From Clostridiales bacterium (GTDB lineage: Bacteria; Bacillota; Clostridia; Saccharofermentanales; Saccharofermentanaceae): a DNA stretch of 43,021 bases. A program made the position numbers and the translations under genes. A model generated the notes under the pieces. It did no database searches, was not told where the DNA came from, and saw nothing but the letters and a program-made list of their open reading frames with translations. Of the stretch, positions 23,848 through 32,971 are shown piece after piece; the first letter of the stretch is position 1; the number at the start of each line of letters is the position of its first letter. The stretch spans positions 1-43,021 of the forward strand of contig JAFWMQ010000010.1 of the NCBI GenBank assembly GCA_017510605.1, written 5' to 3'.

Positions 23848-24218
23848 TGTCGTAAAACTTGGATTCCAAGCGTTTTTGACCACCAAAAACATTGCAATAG
23901 TGTCGAAAAACTTGGATATCATGTATTCCTGACCACCAAAATCATTACAATAGTGTCGTAATACTTGAATTCTGCCGAATTTTGACCACTAAAATCTCCA
24001 TGGTAGTGTCGGAAAAACGATGAACTGACCAAAACACGACACTAAATGCTTTGAAAAGGTGTCGTAAAAATGCCTACACGTCCAAATCCCGACACCAAGT
24101 CTCTAAAAATGTTGTCGTAAAAAAGCCTTCACCTCCGATTCCCGACAACATGATGCTTAAGTTGGTATCGTAATATTTTCGAAAATACAAATTCCCGACA
24201 CTAAGCCCGTCAATTCCT
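23848..24218. repeat. Array of seven degenerate 53-bp units upstream of ctsR
   Basis: Seven units of exactly 53 bases start at 23848, 23901, 23954, 24007, 24060, 24113 and 24166. Each opens with TGTCGTAAAA or a close variant (TATCG in the last) and has a second conserved block near unit positions 30-40: GACCACYAAAA in units 1-3, CGACAC/CGACAA in units 4-7. The rest of each unit varies. In units 4, 5 and 6 the left arm pairs perfectly with the right arm, and the pairs differ: AGTGTCG/CGACACT, GGTGTCG/CGACACC, GTTGTCG/CGACAAC. The array fills the gap between a terminator and the ctsR promoter. No gene, and no known element, is recognised here. Confidence 0.9.
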
Positions 24219-24239
24219 GAAGAACTTTGAAATGCGCTG

Positions 24240-24268
24240 TTGACAAACCCGTGAAACAGGGTGATAAT
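24240..24268 (+). promoter_or_regulatory. Sigma-A promoter of the ctsR operon
   Basis: TTGACA (24240-24245), 17 bases, GATAAT (24263-24268): almost perfect consensus. The -35 starts 22 bases after the last 53-bp unit. Confidence 0.85.
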
Positions 24269-24274
24269 TTTATT

Positions 24275-24301
24275 GGTCAAAGAAAGTCAAAGTCAAAGTC
24301 A
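24275..24301 (+). promoter_or_regulatory. CtsR operator
   Basis: GGTCAAA-gaa-AGTCAAA (24275-24291) matches the CtsR heptad direct repeat with three-base spacing. It is extended by further GTCAAA/GTCA copies to 24301. It starts seven bases after the -10, over the transcription start, so binding would block initiation: autorepression of the operon. Confidence 0.88.
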
Positions 24302-24346
24302 GGAAAGAACAAAGTCAGAACGATTAAGTGGAAGGAGGATGATCTT

Positions 24347-24808
24347 GTGGCTAGACTTGTAGATGTTATAGAACAGATGATCAAGGAAATGGTTGATGAA
24401 AACGACGGAACAGCTACGATTTGCCGCAGCCAGCTGGCTGAGCAGGCAAATTGTGTTCCTTCACAGATAACTTATGTGTTGTCTACAAGATTTTCCGGCG
24501 GTAGCGGATATATTGTCGAGAGCAGAAGAGGCGGCGGCGGGCAGATAACGATCACCCGTGTCAATCATGTCGGACCTGCCGAGTATCTGAAAGCAATAAT
24601 CGACAGTGTCGGTGATGACTTATCGCAGCAGCAGGCAAAAAACCTTCTTATGAATGCAGTGTCTGTCGGCGCGATGACTTCAAAGGAAGGTACGGCAATA
24701 ATGGCAGCAGTCTCAGACAGGGCACTTGCCAGAGTCGACTCGGATATAAGGGCGGTCTTAAGAGCGGATATTTTCAAACATGCGCTGTTGGGACTGATGG
24801 TTACATAA
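24347..24808 (+). CDS. ctsR: Transcriptional repressor of class III heat-shock genes
   Basis: 153 residues starting at GTG 24347, chosen because AAGGAGG lies eight bases upstream and because CtsR proteins begin M-A-R-L-x-D-x-I-E. The N-terminal winged helix carries CVPSQITYVLSTRF and the glycine-rich wing YIVESRRGGGGQI, the DNA-contacting signature. The C-terminal part (EGTAIMAAVSDRAL) is the dimer and McsB-sensing domain. It represses its own operon through the heptad repeat found at 24275 and is released on heat or protein stress. The four genes ctsR, mcsA, mcsB and clpC follow in the standard order. Confidence 0.95.
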   Translation: MARLVDVIEQMIKEMVDENDGTATICRSQLAEQANCVPSQITYVLSTRFSGGSGYIVESRRGGGGQITITRVNHVGPAEYLKAIIDSVGDDLSQQQAKNLLMNAVSVGAMTSKEGTAIMAAVSDRALARVDSDIRAVLRADIFKHALLGLMVT

Positions 24809-24847
24809 GGTTGAAAAACAGATTTCCGGCAGAAGGAGTAAAGATAA

Positions 24848-25525
24848 ATGAGATGTGAGAGATGTGGTAAAGAACTTACCAACAGGATAATAAAGATAAA
24901 CGGAGTCACTTACTGTGATAACTGCGCAAGGCTGATGGGCTATGACAGGTTCTTAAGAGAACCTTCGGATCTGATGGGAAATCCGTTTGCGCCTCTGGAT
25001 CAGATTGCTTCCTCTCTTATGCAGATGAGCGAACTTGATTTCGGCAACAGTACTCTGACATGCCCTAAATGCGGAATGACATTGAGGGAATTTGAGAATG
25101 AGGGACGTGTAGGCTGCATTGAGTGCTACAACACTTTTAACGAAAACATCATCAGGGAAATGTTCAAGCAGCAGGGTAACAGCGAATATGCGGGACGTCT
25201 GCCGGCACAATCGGCTGACACGGATGCTGAGACTAAGGAAATACCTCAGATCAAGAAGACCGCAAAACCCGGAATAGAAACGGTTAAGATGGATCCTTCT
25301 GCGAATAAAGCAACAGGTAAGGAAGAGACAAAAGCTGCTTCCGTAAAGGAAGAGGAAAAAGGCGGCCTTACGATCGAACAGCTCGCAAAGGCAGACCTCG
25401 GAATGCTTTCGGATGATGACCTTGAGAAGGGAATTAAGATTGCGGCGGAAGCAGAGGAATACAAGCTTGCTTCAAGGCTCAGAGATGAACTTAAAGGCAG
25501 AAAGGACGGTGGCAATAATGGCTGA
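24848..25525 (+). CDS. mcsA: McsA, zinc-finger activator of McsB
   Basis: 225 residues with AGAAGGAG before the ATG. Four CxxC pairs are present: CERC and CDNC in the first 30 residues, CPKC and CIEC at about 76-97, as in McsA. The C-terminus carries a UVR motif, GIKIAAEAEEYKLASRLRDELK. A long Lys/Glu/Ala-rich linker (about 120-180) is more extended than usual. McsA normally binds McsB and stimulates its arginine kinase activity. The gene overlaps the start of mcsB by eight bases. Because McsB here looks kinase-dead, McsA may serve as an adaptor only. Confidence 0.88.
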   Translation: MRCERCGKELTNRIIKINGVTYCDNCARLMGYDRFLREPSDLMGNPFAPLDQIASSLMQMSELDFGNSTLTCPKCGMTLREFENEGRVGCIECYNTFNENIIREMFKQQGNSEYAGRLPAQSADTDAETKEIPQIKKTAKPGIETVKMDPSANKATGKEETKAASVKEEEKGGLTIEQLAKADLGMLSDDDLEKGIKIAAEAEEYKLASRLRDELKGRKDGGNNG

Positions 25526-26543
25526 GTGGTATACGAATGAAGGTAAAGACAACGATGTTGTTCTTTCCACAAAAGCTTGCATTGTCCGTAACATAAAAGG
25601 TTATAACTTTATGCCGAGACTGGATGATAAAGAATGCCAAAGCTTACTTGAGACAGTTGATAATGCAGTTGATAAAAGTATTTATAACGGCGGAAACGCA
25701 GCAGATTTTGATAACGAGACAGTATTAAGACTTACAAGACTTCAGATCCTTGGCCGTGAAGCAAGCCAGCTGGTCGAACCTGAAAGAAAAGCATTTTACT
25801 ATAACGATGATGCCAGCCTTTCAATAACAGTCGGATGCGGTGAACATCTGACCGTAAAAGCCATGAAGCAGGGTCACGATATCGGTGTATATAAGACAGC
25901 TGAGAAGGAAGCATTAAACCTTGAGAGCAAACTCGATATCGCGTTCTCGGAAAACTACGGATTCCTTACATCGAACGTCAGGCTTGCGGGCACAGGTCTT
26001 AAGATCCTTTATACGGTCTCATTGCCTGCGATCTCGAAAACAGAAGGCGGAATCGCAGCTTTAACACAGCGTGTCAGCCAGTATGAATGGACGATCTATC
26101 CTTTTGCCGACAGAGGCGAGATAGCTGATTCTGACGTATACATAATTGCAAGTGTTAATACACTTGGTGTTACTGAGGATGAACTCCTGAAACGTGGTGA
26201 GATGCTCATAACAGACGTTATAAAAGCCGAGAGGGCATGCAGGGAAGAGATCGCCACAAGCAAGAAGGAACAGTCTGCAGATATATACGGAAGATCTTAC
26301 GGCACATTAAGATATGCGGGAATGATCTCCAGAAGCGAAGCTTTGCAGGCATTGGGATGGATAAGACTTTATCACGATTACGATGATTCGGGAGAGATAA
26401 AACTGTCCTGGAATACATTAGATAAAATTACGATGGATATTCTCTGGGAGCCCGGAGCTCCGTCGAGAAAGAGCAGCCAGAGCGCTGCCTCACAGAAATA
26501 CAGAGCAAATGGAATAAGAAATATTTTGAAAGGGGATGAGTGA
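25518..26543 (+). CDS. mcsB: McsB homologue with a degenerate phosphagen-kinase active site
   Basis: 341 residues. Homology to protein-arginine kinase McsB is clear from NDVVLST...VRNIKGYNF, from GFLTSNVRLAGTGL, and from RSYGTLRYAGMISRSEALQALGWIRL near the end. The conserved catalytic residues are altered. SxRxR of the ATP site reads S-T-K-A-C (17-21). The EEDH-[LI]-R motif reads GEHLT (108-112). The cysteine in LTSC is Asn153. GTGLR is GTGLK (Lys162). RGxxGE is lost around 192. All these are the nucleotide-contacting arginines and the catalytic cysteine. The gene sits in the intact ctsR operon and starts eight bases before the mcsA stop, so it is expressed, but phosphorylation of arginine seems unlikely. 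Confidence 0.85.
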   Translation: MAEWYTNEGKDNDVVLSTKACIVRNIKGYNFMPRLDDKECQSLLETVDNAVDKSIYNGGNAADFDNETVLRLTRLQILGREASQLVEPERKAFYYNDDASLSITVGCGEHLTVKAMKQGHDIGVYKTAEKEALNLESKLDIAFSENYGFLTSNVRLAGTGLKILYTVSLPAISKTEGGIAALTQRVSQYEWTIYPFADRGEIADSDVYIIASVNTLGVTEDELLKRGEMLITDVIKAERACREEIATSKKEQSADIYGRSYGTLRYAGMISRSEALQALGWIRLYHDYDDSGEIKLSWNTLDKITMDILWEPGAPSRKSSQSAASQKYRANGIRNILKGDE

Positions 26544-26544
26544 T

Positions 26545-29223
26545 ATGAGAATAACAGAAGATACGGCTAAAGTGCTCGCAGTATCGAGCCTTATTGCTGA
26601 AGAAAAAAGAACATCGCTGATACGTGACACGATCCTTTTCGCGGCACTGTGTGTAACTGATACACCCGCCAGGGAAATCTTAAATGAGAACGTTCCTGAT
26701 CTGTCTCTGGTAATAGAGCGGTTGGGAGTCGAGAGTGATTATGAGCTTGATGAAGCAGCTCTTAAGATGCTTGCTGACAGGGCTTTTTCAAGTCTTAGGA
26801 TCGATGTAAGAAGGATTTTCGCGAATGCTGCTGACCTGTCAAGAAGGACGGGCTTCAAGGGTGCAGTTAACCCTGAGCATCTTTTATTTGTCATCATGTC
26901 ACGAAGGATCTCCAACCATCCTGAGATATTCAGCTGTCTTGAAGCGGCAGGATGTGATATTGAGGGAATTAGAAGTTCAATTATCAATATTTTTAATGAG
27001 CAGGCTGAAGCGGCAAGAGAGGAAGGAAACGCCTTACCGGAGAATGAGGGTGATGATTCCGGACTGCCGGACGGATCTTCAAGAAACAACAGAAGACCCA
27101 CAGGAAAACAGGGCGGCAAATCCGGTCATAAGACGCTTGATAAATACGGAAAGAATCTGACTGAGCTTGCCAAGCAGGGAAAGATCGATCCCGTTATCGG
27201 ACGCGAGGAAGAGATCTCACGTGTTATGCAGATACTTATCCGCCGCACCAAGAACAATCCTTGTCTTGTAGGTGACCCGGGTGTAGGTAAGACCGCGATA
27301 GCAGAAGGTCTTGCGTTAAAGATCGCTGAGAATAATGTCCCCGATGTTATCAAGGGCAAGATCGTTTACAGCATGGAAATGGGTTCCATGGTCGCCGGTT
27401 CAAAGTACAGGGGCGAATTCGAAGAGCGCATCAAGAACATGCTTGATGAAGCCGTTGCAGATCCTAACATTATTTTGTTCATAGATGAGATCCACACACT
27501 CGTGGGAGCAGGCGAATCCCAGGGAGGATCAATGGATGCGGCAAATATCATGAAGCCTCTTCTTACAAAGAATGAACTTCAGATAATCGGCGCTACGACA
27601 CTTGACGAATATTCCAAATTCATCGAGAAGGATCACGCGCTTGAAAGAAGATTCCAGAAAGTCCTTATTGAAGAGCCTTCCATCGAAGATGCGATCGCGA
27701 TCATGAAAGGTCTCAGGAGCAAGTACGAAGAACACCACAAGATCTACATCCCTGATGATGTTCTTGAGCAGTCTGTAAGACTTTCCGCAAGATATGTTTC
27801 TGACAGATTCCTGCCTGATAAAGCCATCGATCTTGTCGATGAGGCTGCGGCTGCAAAAAGGATCAACTATGCTGATTCCAAGGTAAAGAATGAGCTCGAG
27901 AAGAAGATCTCCGAGATCAAGGATAAGAAGAAGGCTGCAGTCGATGCACAGGATTTCGAAGCTGCCCAGACTCTTAAAGAGGAAGAAGAGAAGCTTAATG
28001 AGAGACTCTCGCTTCTTCAGGACAAGGTTAAGCCTGATGCAGACGGATATACAGGCACTCTTACAGTTGATGATGTTGCTGTCGTTCTTGCAAAGTGGAC
28101 CGGTATTCCCGTTACAAAGATCACGGAATCCGATGCGGATAAACTTAAGAATCTTGAATCCGAGATCGCGAAAAGAGTTGTCGGCCAGGATGAGGCAGTT
28201 CATGCCATTTCCAAGGCAATACGCCGTGGAAGACTCGGTCTTAAAGACGAGAAGAGACCTTCGGGAACATTTATCTTCCTCGGTACTACAGGTGTAGGTA
28301 AGACAGAACTTGCAAAGGCTCTTGCCGAAGTCATGTTTGGTAATGAGAGTGCTCTTGTAAGGATCGATATGTCCGAATATATGGAGAAGCACGATGTCTC
28401 AAGACTTATCGGAGCGCCTCCGGGATATGTAGGATACGATGAAGGCGGCCAGTTGACAGAGGCTGTAAGAAGACATCCGTATTCGGTAGTGCTTTTCGAT
28501 GAGATCGAGAAAGCCCACCCTGAAATATTCAACACGATGCTCCAGGTCCTGGATGACGGACGTCTTACCGACGGTCACGGAAGAACAGTTGACTTCAGAA
28601 ACACGATCATCATTATGACTTCAAATATCGGAGCAAGGATGCTCGTAGGCAGTGAAGGCAGAAAGATCGGCTTTGCTGTTGCAGACGACTCCGACAAGGA
28701 TGAACTCTCCAGAGACGGACTTTACGGAGGAAAATCCTATGACGAGGCCAAGAAAGTCGTAATTGACGAACTCAAGAAGACTTTTACACCTGAGTTCGTA
28801 AACCGTGTCGATGACATTATCTTCTTCCGTATGCTCGGCAAGGAATCCCTTATCAAGATCGTAGATATCCTTATGAAGCAGGTCGGAAGAAGGATCAGGG
28901 ATCTCGGAATGGAGATCGAACTTACAGAGAGCGCAAAGGAACTTCTTGCCAAGAAGGGCTATGATCCCCAGTATGGCGCAAGACCTTTGAGAAGAGTTAT
29001 TACGTCAATGGTCGAAGACCGTTTCTCGGAAGCAATGCTTGACGGCATCGTAAAGCCCGGACATCTGGCTATTATTGATGCTGTAGAGACATCTGATCCT
29101 GAAGCGCTTCTCGCCCAGGGCAGCGCTGCTGAAGACGGAAAAGTCATTGTGATCAGGGACGGCGGTGAACTTCCTGAAGCAAAAGGTGTTGAGGTTGAAG
29201 AAACTGTAAGTACTAATGTATAA
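26545..29223 (+). CDS. clpC: ClpC-type AAA+ unfoldase of the Clp protease
   Basis: 892 residues from ATG 26545, one base after the mcsB stop; AAGGGG lies nine bases upstream, while an ATG at 26536 is too close to it. Two AAA+ modules are intact: Walker A GDPGVGKT (243-250) with [13 protein letters not shown], and GTTGVGKT (580-587) with [13 protein letters not shown]. The ClpC-type middle domain with a UVR motif is at about 460-490. The N-domain (1-140) is divergent. The first repeat reads [10 protein letters not shown] where other ClpC proteins have IGTEHILLGL, while the second keeps NPEHLLFVI. ClpC unfolds substrates for ClpP; the clpP gene is not in the window. Confidence 0.93.
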   Translation: MRITEDTAKVLAVSSLIAEEKRTSLIRDTILFAALCVTDTPAREILNENVPDLSLVIERLGVESDYELDEAALKMLADRAFSSLRIDVRRIFANAADLSRRTGFKGAVNPEHLLFVIMSRRISNHPEIFSCLEAAGCDIEGIRSSIINIFNEQAEAAREEGNALPENEGDDSGLPDGSSRNNRRPTGKQGGKSGHKTLDKYGKNLTELAKQGKIDPVIGREEEISRVMQILIRRTKNNPCLVGDPGVGKTAIAEGLALKIAENNVPDVIKGKIVYSMEMGSMVAGSKYRGEFEERIKNMLDEAVADPNIILFIDEIHTLVGAGESQGGSMDAANIMKPLLTKNELQIIGATTLDEYSKFIEKDHALERRFQKVLIEEPSIEDAIAIMKGLRSKYEEHHKIYIPDDVLEQSVRLSARYVSDRFLPDKAIDLVDEAAAAKRINYADSKVKNELEKKISEIKDKKKAAVDAQDFEAAQTLKEEEEKLNERLSLLQDKVKPDADGYTGTLTVDDVAVVLAKWTGIPVTKITESDADKLKNLESEIAKRVVGQDEAVHAISKAIRRGRLGLKDEKRPSGTFIFLGTTGVGKTELAKALAEVMFGNESALVRIDMSEYMEKHDVSRLIGAPPGYVGYDEGGQLTEAVRRHPYSVVLFDEIEKAHPEIFNTMLQVLDDGRLTDGHGRTVDFRNTIIIMTSNIGARMLVGSEGRKIGFAVADDSDKDELSRDGLYGGKSYDEAKKVVIDELKKTFTPEFVNRVDDIIFFRMLGKESLIKIVDILMKQVGRRIRDLGMEIELTESAKELLAKKGYDPQYGARPLRRVITSMVEDRFSEAMLDGIVKPGHLAIIDAVETSDPEALLAQGSAAEDGKVIVIRDGGELPEAKGVEVEETVSTNV

Positions 29224-29256
29224 TACTTTGGTTATCAAAGTTAATGGAGAAGTGAG

Positions 29257-30585
29257 ATGACGGAAATCAAGAGCAACGCGGCTTCCCGTTCCAAGGCTCC
29301 GCGTGATTATGATATCGGCTGTGTGCCCAGCAAATTCTATTTCGGATTTCTGGGTTCGCGTATCATTGTCCCGATAGTCTGCGCTTTTTGTCATATCAAG
29401 GTTAAGCCTGACATGGAATTCGTTAATCACGAAGGCCCTATTATCGTTATCTCCAATCACGAATCTTATTTGGATCCTATGATAACCAACCGTCTCACAA
29501 AGGCGAGACCGGCAAACTTCGTAACAGGCGAGTTTGTATTCAGGGCACCTGCCTGGGGACACTGGTTCAAATTGGGCGGTGCGATCCCCAAGAAACAGTT
29601 TGTCGTTGATACGGCTGCCGTTAAGGCTATGATGCGCGTTATGAAGCGTAACGGAGTCATCATTGTCTATCCTGAGGCTACAAGACATGTTGATGGTAAG
29701 TCGATCGTATTTGACGATGGTGTTGCGAGACTTGCAAAGAAAGCAGGCGCATCTGTTTATATTGCCCACATTCACGGAGCTTATCTGGCCTGGCCGAGAT
29801 GGTCGAGATCAGGTATGCGCAAGGGCAGGATCAGCGCAGAGTTCGTAAAGAAGATCTATTCTGACGAGGTCAAGCAGTTATCCATTGAGGAACTTCAGCA
29901 GAAGATCCTCGACGGCGTCGATTATAACGAGAATGACTGGATCCGCGAGAATCCCAGAACGTACAAGAGCAGGAAACTCGCAGCCGGCCTCCAGAATGTC
30001 GCATATGCATGTCCCAAGTGCGGTTCCGAATTCACTATGCAGTATCTGGATTCCGGCAGGCACGATGTGATCAAGTGCTCCAACTGCGGAAATGCCGCAA
30101 GGTATCTGCCTACTGGCCTCATCGAGAAGGCTGATCCCGGGAGTGTTGTCTTTGATGATCTTCACAAGTGGGCTGAATGGGAAAGAGGACTGATCTCCGA
30201 CCAGCTAAAAGCAGGCGGATTCAAGATGGAGATGAATGCCGATCTGTTCAAGGTTTTCGACAGGTTCACATTCGCGAAAACCGGTAAGGGAAGGGTCACG
30301 ATTACCGATAAGGAGATCACTTATGTCGGAACAGACTGCCCGGCAGAAGAGGGAATTCCTTACAAGAAAGGCAAGCCGGTCAGAAAATATAAAAACAGAA
30401 TTCTTGATTCGAGTGCCCCGTTCCAGACGAAGGTCTTTGAGATCGATTCCATGAGGGGCCTGGTCGCATCTTACGGCAAGCATTTCGAGATTTATGACAA
30501 GGACGGAGAACTCTACAGATTCTATGTCGACGGCCAGAAGGTTTTCAAGATCCATGAGATCGTATCGCTTCTGGGCAAGAAATAA
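29257..30585 (+). CDS. PlsC-type acyltransferase with C-terminal zinc ribbon
   Basis: 442 residues with TGGAGA before ATG. The acyltransferase part fills about 1-235, with the NHESYLD form of HX4D (His68, Asp73) and YPEATR (138-143, Glu140), motifs I and III of 1-acylglycerol-3-phosphate acyltransferases. A zinc ribbon with cysteines 252, 255, 274 and 277 (CPKCG...CSNCG) and a further ~160-residue region with no known match follow. Ordinary PlsC proteins have about 200-250 residues, so the C-terminal half is an added module. It probably makes phosphatidic acid at the membrane. The gene begins 33 bases after clpC without a terminator between, so it may be heat-inducible through CtsR. Confidence 0.8.
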   Translation: MTEIKSNAASRSKAPRDYDIGCVPSKFYFGFLGSRIIVPIVCAFCHIKVKPDMEFVNHEGPIIVISNHESYLDPMITNRLTKARPANFVTGEFVFRAPAWGHWFKLGGAIPKKQFVVDTAAVKAMMRVMKRNGVIIVYPEATRHVDGKSIVFDDGVARLAKKAGASVYIAHIHGAYLAWPRWSRSGMRKGRISAEFVKKIYSDEVKQLSIEELQQKILDGVDYNENDWIRENPRTYKSRKLAAGLQNVAYACPKCGSEFTMQYLDSGRHDVIKCSNCGNAARYLPTGLIEKADPGSVVFDDLHKWAEWERGLISDQLKAGGFKMEMNADLFKVFDRFTFAKTGKGRVTITDKEITYVGTDCPAEEGIPYKKGKPVRKYKNRILDSSAPFQTKVFEIDSMRGLVASYGKHFEIYDKDGELYRFYVDGQKVFKIHEIVSLLGKK

Positions 30586-30616
30586 TTTTCACTAGAACAG
30601 TTACCTGGGAAAAACG

Positions 30617-30655
30617 GACGGGTTTGGCAAATAAAATGCCAAACTCGCCTTTTTT
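30617..30655 (+). terminator. Terminator of the ctsR-clpC-acyltransferase operon
   Basis: GGGTTTGGCA/TGCCAAACTC with extra outer pairs, loop of about seven, then TTTTTTATT. Confidence 0.85.
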
Positions 30656-30660
30656 ATTGC

Positions 30661-30689
30661 TTTAATATGTCTCCCGAAGATAGTATAAT
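30661..30689 (+). promoter_or_regulatory. Promoter of the pgk-tpi gene
   Basis: A perfect TATAAT (30684-30689) with TTTAAT 17 bases before it. The -35 is weak. Confidence 0.45.
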
Positions 30690-30766
30690 TTTTGGGTCAG
30701 TAAATAAGAGGCGCCATATCCGGTGCTTCCCAAAACACAAAATATGAATCAGGAGTGTGACAATCC

Positions 30767-32716
30767 ATGGCAATGTATGACAAGAAAAGCGTTGAAGATT
30801 TGAACGTAGCCGGCAAGAGAGTTATTGTCCGCGTTGACTTTAACGTACCGCTCGACAAGGAAACAGGCACAAAGATCACAGACGACAAGCGTATCAAGGG
30901 CGCTCTCCCTACGATCAAGTACCTTGTAGACAACAATGCGAAGGTTATCCTCGTATCACACCTCGGACGTCCGAAGAACGGCCCTGAGGCTAAGTTCTCT
31001 ATGAAGCCCGCAGCAGACCGTCTTGCTGAGCTCATCGGCAAGCCCGTTACTCTTGCAGCTGATGTTATCGGCGAAGATGCAAAGGCTAAGGCAGCAGCTC
31101 TTCAGGATGGCGAGATCCTCATGCTTGAGAATGTACGTTTCCACAAGGAAGAGACAAAGAACGATCCTAAGTTCGCTGCAGAGCTCGCTTCTATGGCTGA
31201 TCTCTATGTTAATGATGCTTTCGGTACAGCTCACCGTGCTCATGCATCCACAGCTGGTCTTGCAAACTTCCTTCCTTCCGCTTGCGGTTACCTCATCAAG
31301 AAGGAAATAGATTTCATCGGCGGTGCCCTTGATAATCCTGAGAGACCTTTCGTTGCTATTCTTGGCGGAGCTAAGGTTTCCGACAAGATCGGTGTTATCA
31401 CAAACCTTTTGGACAAGGCTGACACTATCATCATCGGTGGTGGTATGGCTTATACATTCATCGGAGCTCAGGGCGGCTCTATCGGTGATTCACTTTTCGA
31501 GGCTGACAAGGTTGACCTCGCTAAGGAGATTCTCGCTAAGGCTGAAGAGAAGGGTGTTAAGCTTCTTCTTCCTACAGACACAGTTGTTGCTGATGCTTTC
31601 GATGCAAACGCAAACAGCAAGGTAGTTCCTACAATGGAGATTCCTGACGGCTGGCAGGGCCTCGACATCGGACCTGAGACAATCGCTAAGTTCTCCGAAG
31701 CTATCAAGGGCGCTAAGACAGTTATCTGGAACGGCCCTGCAGGCGTATTCGAGTTCGAGAAGTTCGCAGTTGGTACAAAGGCTATCGCTCAGGCAATCGC
31801 TGATGCAGACTGCACATCTATCATCGGCGGCGGCGACTCCGCAGCTGCTATCGAGAAGCTCGGCTATGCGGATAAGGTTTCCCACATCTCCACAGGCGGC
31901 GGCGCTTCTCTCGAGTACATCGAGGGTAAGGTTCTCCCCGGTATCGACTGCCTCAATGACAAGAAGATCGACAGAACATTCGCAGCAGGCAACTGGAAGA
32001 TGAACTGCGGTATCCCTGCAGATGCAGTTAAGCTCATCAACGAGCTCAAGCCCCTCGTTAAGGACGCTACATCAAGAATCGCATTGGGCGTTCCTGCTAC
32101 AGCACTCGCTGCTGCAGTTGAGGCTGCTGCTTACTCCAACATCAAGATCGCTGCTCAGAACTGCCACTTCGAAGAGAAGGGTGCATTCACAGGCGAGATC
32201 TCACCTCTCTGGCTCGCTAAGATGGGCGTTAACTACTGCATCATCGGCCACTCCGAGAGACGTGAGTACAACGCAGAGACAGACGAGACAGTTAACAAGA
32301 AGGCTCTTGCACTCCTCAAGTATGGTGTAAGACCTATCATCTGCTGCGGTGAGTCTCTTGCTCAGCGTGAAGCAGGCGAGACATTCGACTGGATAAAGGG
32401 TCAGATCATTGGCGCTTTCAAGGACATCCCTGCTGACAAGCTCTGCCAGATCACAATCGCTTATGAGCCTATCTGGGCTATCGGCACAGGTAAGACAGCT
32501 ACTGATGAGCAGGCTGAGGAAGTTTGCGCATTCATCCGTGGCGTTATCGCTGATCTCTACGATGCAGATGCTGCAGCTGCAATGACGATCCAGTACGGCG
32601 GATCCTGCAACGCTAAGAACGCTGCCGGTCTCTTTGCTCAGAAGGACATCAACGGCGGTCTCGTAGGCGGTGCTTCCCTCAAGGCTGAGGATTTCTCCAT
32701 CATCTGCAACGCATAA
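30767..32716 (+). CDS. pgk-tpi: Phosphoglycerate kinase-triosephosphate isomerase fusion
   Basis: 649 residues. The first ~397 are a complete phosphoglycerate kinase ([45 protein letters not shown], and the [13 protein letters not shown] nucleotide loop). After a short linker a complete triosephosphate isomerase follows: GNWKMN with Lys411, IIGHSERR with His495, [13 protein letters not shown] with Glu567, and GGLVGGASL at the end. All catalytic residues are present in both halves, so one chain carries two glycolytic activities. Such fusions are known from Thermotoga and scattered clostridia. AGGAG lies upstream. Codon use is very biased, as expected for high expression. A strong terminator follows. 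Confidence 0.95.
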   Translation: MAMYDKKSVEDLNVAGKRVIVRVDFNVPLDKETGTKITDDKRIKGALPTIKYLVDNNAKVILVSHLGRPKNGPEAKFSMKPAADRLAELIGKPVTLAADVIGEDAKAKAAALQDGEILMLENVRFHKEETKNDPKFAAELASMADLYVNDAFGTAHRAHASTAGLANFLPSACGYLIKKEIDFIGGALDNPERPFVAILGGAKVSDKIGVITNLLDKADTIIIGGGMAYTFIGAQGGSIGDSLFEADKVDLAKEILAKAEEKGVKLLLPTDTVVADAFDANANSKVVPTMEIPDGWQGLDIGPETIAKFSEAIKGAKTVIWNGPAGVFEFEKFAVGTKAIAQAIADADCTSIIGGGDSAAAIEKLGYADKVSHISTGGGASLEYIEGKVLPGIDCLNDKKIDRTFAAGNWKMNCGIPADAVKLINELKPLVKDATSRIALGVPATALAAAVEAAAYSNIKIAAQNCHFEEKGAFTGEISPLWLAKMGVNYCIIGHSERREYNAETDETVNKKALALLKYGVRPIICCGESLAQREAGETFDWIKGQIIGAFKDIPADKLCQITIAYEPIWAIGTGKTATDEQAEEVCAFIRGVIADLYDADAAAAMTIQYGGSCNAKNAAGLFAQKDINGGLVGGASLKAEDFSIICNA

Positions 32717-32741
32717 TTCACGTATAACGAATTGAATTGTC

Positions 32742-32776
32742 AGAGCCCGTGTTTTTTCAAGCACGGGCTCTTTTTT
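32742..32776 (+). terminator. Terminator after pgk-tpi
   Basis: AGAGCCCGTG/CACGGGCTCT, a perfect 10-bp stem with loop of ten, followed by TTTTTTATT. Confidence 0.88.
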
Positions 32777-32811
32777 ATTGGCGAAAAATGATTGGCTTAA
32801 AATGATTGGTG

Positions 32812-32922
32812 AAAATCACAGCCAAGTTCACTACCTGCTGTGATTTTGTAATGAATAACTGACCAGGTGATGAGAAAATCACAGCCAAATACATTGCCGG
32901 CTGTGATTCTGCTGTGATTTTC
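32812..32922. repeat. Paired inverted repeats with AAAATCACAGC arms
   Basis: AAAATCACAGC (32812-32822) pairs with GCTGTGATTTT (32837-32847). A second copy GAAAATCACAGCC (32874-32886) can pair either with GGCTGTGATT (32899-32908) or with GCTGTGATTTTC (32911-32922). The two units are about 62 bases apart and share CAC-AGCCAA text in their loops. They lie between converging transcription units. Confidence 0.75.
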
Positions 32923-32971
32923 CCCGGAGACGTGACTCCGTTGAGTACGCGGGGTTCGAAGCGTGCGAAAG

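Noticed and set aside
23848..24218. CRISPR array
   Set aside because: The conserved blocks are short and degenerate (about 10 bases each, two per unit) and no cas genes are present; a CRISPR has near-identical 24-40-base repeats.
27529..28392. 287-codon minus-strand frame inside clpC
   Set aside because: Reverse shadow of a certain gene; no start signals and no recognisable domain.
29005..29775. 256-codon minus-strand frame across the clpC/acyltransferase junction
   Set aside because: It crosses two well-supported genes on the other strand and shows no family features.
32201..32764. 187-codon minus-strand frame at the end of pgk-tpi
   Set aside because: Shadow of the triosephosphate isomerase half; it would also start inside the terminator.
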